Notes under the pieces: generated by a model
What the model was told of the DNA's origin: nothing
Seen by the model: the letters and a program-made list of their open reading frames with translations, nothing else
Databases searched by the model: none
Program-made: the position numbers and the translations under genes
Shown: piece by piece, positions 60,272 through 64,000 of the stretch
Numbering within the stretch: position 1 is the first letter of the stretch
Layout of the letters: each line of letters opens with the position of its first letter
From: Pachyseris speciosa
Taxonomy: Eukaryota; Cnidaria; Anthozoa; Scleractinia; Pachyseridae
Length of the DNA: 64,000 nucleotides
Assembly: GCA_016490735.1 (NCBI GenBank)
Contig: JAEMWC010000048.1
Coordinates: 66,001 to 130,000, forward strand
Reading direction: 5' to 3'

Positions 60272-60430
60272 AAGAGTCGAACCCCGGGTTATTGGCGTCA
60301 CAGCTGTATCCGTATCCACTACACCAGTAGCGACCTTCAGATCGGACTACGAGCACGAGATCGAGTACAAGTACGACTTTTCAATTCCTAGTCGCAAGCC
60401 GTAGTCGTAGTCTGATCTGAAGGTCGCTAA
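60272..60430 (-). repeat. tRNA-like sequence fused to a foldback
   Basis: On the minus strand, 60342-60272 has an A box (TGGTGTAGTGGATA) and a B box (GGTTCGACTC), a tRNA-like Pol III unit. Its upstream edge overlaps an inverted repeat: TAGCGACCTTCAGATCGGAC (60328 on) and its reverse complement ending at 60429. Probably a SINE or a tRNA-derived foldback rather than a working tRNA. Confidence 0.6.
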
Positions 60431-62626
60431 TGATTGGTAGCCGCCGACGGAGGCAATTTTTAATAAATTTTTATGGTGCCACCATAACGATATATGAAAG
60501 CTAACCATTTCGAGTCAGCGCTTAGGCCAAGATTTTCTCTTGCTTAGGCCTAATCACTAGAGATCAGTGCCTAACCCAGCAGTTATTCTCTGCCTAAACA
60601 GTGTTATTTATCGGTCAGGTATAGGGGAATCCTTGTTTACAATATTTGCCTCATTAGCATGAACAGTTGAGTTTCTGATGGAGCTACAAATAAATCAGTT
60701 CTGAATATTGAAAGATCATAGCATGAATAACTCTGGCAATGAATATGAGCCTCATGTAGTGAATACTTTTTGTGCAACGCAGGTTTAAAAACACAAAATT
60801 TTACAAGGAATGTATGAGCTCATTAGTGCTTTTGCCACTCAGAAATTTTGCAGTTTATGGAAGACAATATCTCCTTGAATACTACACCTGAAGAGCTAAA
60901 AATTTCACAATGTATTAAATTTCACTAGCTCTTTAGTTGCCTGGAGTCAAATCACATGCCTTCATAGCCTTCTGTAAGCAAAGCCGTATGCAAATGAGCA
61001 AAAATGTAAACAATGACGTAAGCATGAATCCCCCTATGTCTCCAAATGTCCCACATTATTTTGAGATGTTACAAAACCATTGTATAAGTGTCACGAAGTG
61101 TCTTACCTTATTTTGGAGTATCCTTTCCAGTCATAACCGGGGATGAATGCGGATCAAAAATCATTTGGTTTATCGCGCATGCACTGGCAACGCTGACAAG
61201 CTGGATTGAACGCTCCAGAAGTGAGGACCGAGAAGCTCTTGATTGACTCGTTTGAAATAGTTGTTTGAACACTACTTCGTTTCCAGAAGAAAATAAATCG
61301 AAACCCCTTCTGCATCTCCAAATCGCACTTTACTTCTGCGTGAAACATCGCGTTTAAGCGTAAACTACGAAACATGTATATCTACTTATTATTCAGCGCA
61401 GTGTAGCACTGTTCAAATATGTTCATAGCGCTCTCAATATTCGTCATGCTACTCGACAGATATCCCGCGATATCCTTAGTTTCGTGGGTCGCGGAGAAAA
61501 TTGGCAGCTTTTCTGCAATAAACTCGGTAAACTGTGCTTTGTTGTCAGTATGTTGAATAATAAAAGAATTATCCTGTTCAGTCTTGCAAAATATCCGCTG
61601 ACTTTAGCCAAGTGAGTATCAGGTGATAATCCGCGCGATTTCGCAGGATTAATTATCTTCCGGAGAAAATGATTATATTTTTGAGCTGGCCATCACTCAT
61701 CTCGCCTGATGACTGAATTACCCAGTTATCTGGAACAAAGGCCTCGGGAACGGGCTATTGCGTTTTTAAAACTTACAGGACTTGGGGGTGTTATTTCTGA
61801 GAAGGACGAACACTTGCGGCTTCTCGACTAAAAACAAAATGGGGTTGAACTACAGATACTACAGATATTTTCCTTTGATTTCATTTATTAGTTAGTAATT
61901 GACAGTTAGGCTCGGAAAGATTGTTATTTGCACGATGGCGTTTCACAGATATGTGCTTTCGTCGCTGTGTAGAATGTTGCGCTTTCAACTGACCTTCGAC
62001 TGACAAACTTATGTGATATTTGGTAGATTTAATAAAACTTTTACTATAATTGCTTGTTGGATCTACGTGTTTAGTTTTTTAACTTGTTAAACAGCATTCT
62101 TGATTATCTTACTATCTTTTACTTCTCAACAGAAAATTCATTTCTTCGTTTTCTGAGTTCCAGTTATTATCGATTGCAGTCCATTGGCATTCTTTTGGTC
62201 GCTGTCTGGCCGTATTCGGCTTCTCGAAAAGTTTCTCGGCTTGGTTTAAAGGAGCAATGTCACGGTCTTTGAATTTTGAAAAGTTTAGCCTCAGTTTTTC
62301 AAAAAGGTCATTTGTAATCGGTTTCAGTCTTGTCCATCCTTCACCATCCTCGCCGTATTTGCATTTATTCTTGTCTCTTTGGTGCTTATCTTCCCTGACA
62401 AATTGTTATTTCACTATTTCCTATTATTTAAATGTGTTTTTAATGCCTCAAAATATCGTGACCGAGCTCCTTTAATTTCGTTTAGACCGTTGCAAATCAT
62501 TCTATGTTCGATGTGATGTAATTTTTTTTTTCATCCTTGTTCAACTTACGTTATGCTTTTCGCTGATTATTTACTCGTGAAATTGCAAGTTTCCCTGCCA
62601 CTATGCAAACTCCCCCCGCAGCTATG

Positions 62627-62632
62627 TTTATT
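62627..62632 (-). terminator. Poly(A) signal AATAAA for the 62779-63606 gene
   Basis: AATAAA on the minus strand about 150 bases past the stop codon, a normal distance for a short 3' UTR. Confidence 0.6.
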
Positions 62633-62778
62633 GAATTTTGGATAAACGCAATATATATGGACATGCATCGACTTGAAATCCTATAAATATGTGGTATTTC
62701 TTTATCATAGTTTGTTTTGTTTCTTTCTTTTTTCTCAATTTTTTTTATGAACCCGAAAATACATGTAAAACAAAATCG

Positions 62779-63606
62779 TCATTCAAAATTCGACGGCTGG
62801 AAAGTGGATGCGCTTTTCCCTGATGTAAACTCGTTGTCGTTTTCATCAATTAACTCGTCTATCTCACCCTCTTTGGCGTCCATAGCGCACGTTTCGTCTT
62901 GTTTACCTAAGTCCATTCGTTGCAGAAACCTTTCCACCTTGCTAGCCACTTGTTCCAGATCCTCTTCGTTTGTTAAGCTCCCTCTCCTGGGTGACCCTCG
63001 CGGGCTTAATGAGCTCGGCGACAGACACGCTCGTGGGGATTTAGTCCCAGTGCCGCTACCTCTCCGATTACTTAACCCCTCTTTCGCAGGATCAGCAGCG
63101 ACGAGCGGTACTCCCGCATTTATGGGAGGCAAGGATTGCCTCCGAGGTTGACAAAGCGGTGGCAGCAGAAACTGAGACGTTGGACTTAGCGGGCGAGTTG
63201 GACACATTAACGCACGCTCCCTCAAACTAGTTACATCCGTGTTGCCTTCAGAAGATATCCGTCGTCTGTTCGCGGCAGGAGAACGTTTATCAATGTCGGA
63301 AAGATTACGGAAAGACGTTGTGGTCGACAATAGCACTTGTGGTGTGCTGTATCGTCTTGGCAATCGGGGACTTAATTTCTTTGCCCCATCGCTCAGTGAC
63401 GCTGGATCAGGCAAAGATAACCGACACCTCGTGTTATTTTCCACGTCGGCCAATTCTTTTTGAAGCTTCTTTTTTTCGCGGTCTATTTCCTTCCCAATCG
63501 TGTCTCTGTGCAAGTTTATGGAGTCCAACTGAATTTTGAGTTTCCTATCCGCCATCGAGTTCATGAACATTGTTTTGTCCGCGTATTCGGTTCTCTGGTA
63601 CGCCAT
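62779..63606 (-). CDS. Uncharacterised Ser/Pro/Arg-rich protein, single exon, 275 aa
   Basis: I do not recognise this protein. One uninterrupted frame of 275 codons starts at an ATG in good context (CAACATGG). Residues 1-60 are charged and helical-looking (SMADRKLKIQ, then DREKKKLQKELADVE), consistent with a short coiled coil. Residues 65-215 are rich in Ser, Pro and Arg with repeated RRxS / SPR type sites (RRYSTP, RRQSLP, RRGS, SPRGSPRRGS), plausible phosphorylation sites for basophilic and proline-directed kinases. The C-terminus is acidic (EGEIDELIDENDNEF). There is no signal peptide or membrane segment. Sustained length, codon-like composition, good start context and a nearby AATAAA support a real gene. 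Function unknown; cytoplasmic or cytoskeletal adaptor roles would only be guesses. Confidence 0.75.
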   Translation of the reverse strand: MAYQRTEYADKTMFMNSMADRKLKIQLDSINLHRDTIGKEIDREKKKLQKELADVENNTRCRLSLPDPASLSDGAKKLSPRLPRRYSTPQVLLSTTTSFRNLSDIDKRSPAANRRRISSEGNTDVTSLRERALMCPTRPLSPTSQFLLPPLCQPRRQSLPPINAGVPLVAADPAKEGLSNRRGSGTGTKSPRACLSPSSLSPRGSPRRGSLTNEEDLEQVASKVERFLQRMDLGKQDETCAMDAKEGEIDELIDENDNEFTSGKSASTFQPSNFE

Positions 63607-64000
63607 GTTGTTTTTAGCAACGGTGAAGCACTCTCTCTGCGTTCCAATTTGTTATCGTGTGAAACGTTATTTTTTTCTGGGTTGACTTCGTGCAGAGACG
63701 ACAATTATGCAAATTCAGGTCAGTTTATGCAGAAAGATTTTTTTTTGAGTGTGCACCTGCCCTAAAATAAATTACTTTTAAGATAAGACATGTCATTTAA
63801 TAGAAACAATTAACAGGCCTTGTACTGGCCAAAGACGAAAATGAATCGAGGTCTTAACCAAGTTCTTTTCTTTTGGAAGTGAGACGTCTAACTTCTCGGA
63901 AGAATACGCAAAATGATTTAGAGCTCGAAAATTCACTTTAGTAACCGCGTAATTAAAAGAATATTTAAACAGGAAGGTTTCACCGTTTGAGTTGTAAATA
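63607..64000. other. Upstream region of the 62779-63606 gene
   Basis: Presumed promoter and 5' UTR of the minus-strand gene. No TATA box at a convincing place and no other gene or repeat was recognised. Confidence 0.4.

Larger units (their letters stand above)
46892..62778. other. DBHS 3' UTR and long gene-poor interval
   Basis: The DBHS 3' UTR runs from 46892. Beyond it I see no complete gene for about 15 kb. Identified contents: Penelope-like remnant (49441-50230), 518 bp tandem duplication (51506-52541), LINE remnant (52764-53740), MITEs (56486, 57380), tandem units (57770), direct repeats (59022, 59418), and a tRNA-like unit with foldback (60272-60430). Isolated exon-like segments occur at 54340-54492 and 58834-58924 but could not be joined. 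Long non-coding transcripts or an extended 3' UTR remain possible. Confidence 0.5.

Overview
This is eukaryotic, intron-rich, AT-rich DNA crowded with small non-autonomous DNA transposons. Protein similarity and the repeat families point to an anthozoan cnidarian, most likely a stony coral. That assignment is inference: no species-diagnostic locus is present. No bacterial, CRISPR or rRNA feature was seen.

Layout. (1) 1-1676 holds a tRNA-derived SINE and nothing else recognised. One exon at 1677-1875 (+) resembles the C-terminal membrane region of an AGPAT3/4-type acyltransferase; the rest of that gene lies left of the window or was not found. (2) 1876-6110 is intergenic and packed with foldback elements. 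(3) 6111-21396 (-) is a complete 14-exon UTP14 gene (782 aa by my splice model), the small-subunit processome protein. (4) 21397-21676 is a 280 bp interval between two divergent start codons. It carries a CACGTG E-box and a YY1-like site and is probably a bidirectional promoter. (5) 21677-46891 (+) is a complete 9-exon DBHS gene (NONO/SFPQ/PSPC1 family, 557 aa) with two RRMs, NOPS, a long coiled coil, a GRGGP repeat tract and a basic C-terminus. Introns 3 and 5 (about 6.4 and 7.1 kb) are largely made of nested transposons. (6) 46892-62778 is the 3' UTR plus a long gene-poor stretch. It holds a decayed Penelope-like element, a decayed LINE fragment, a 518 bp tandem duplication and several MITEs. 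(7) 62779-63606 (-) is a single-exon gene for a Ser/Pro/Arg-rich protein of 275 aa that I do not recognise.

UTP14 acts in nucleolar ribosome assembly and the DBHS protein in nuclear RNA metabolism. Their head-to-head arrangement suggests shared transcriptional control of two housekeeping nuclear functions; co-expression is inferred.

The main discovery in the window is its mobile-element record. One group of four elements has termini starting GAAG and flanking AATT duplications, with an internal empty site. Another is a family of TA-flanked CAGT-terminus elements, with a second empty site and element-in-element nesting. A third is a TTAA-flanked family with two copies of identical 1021 bp length lying 0.5 kb apart.
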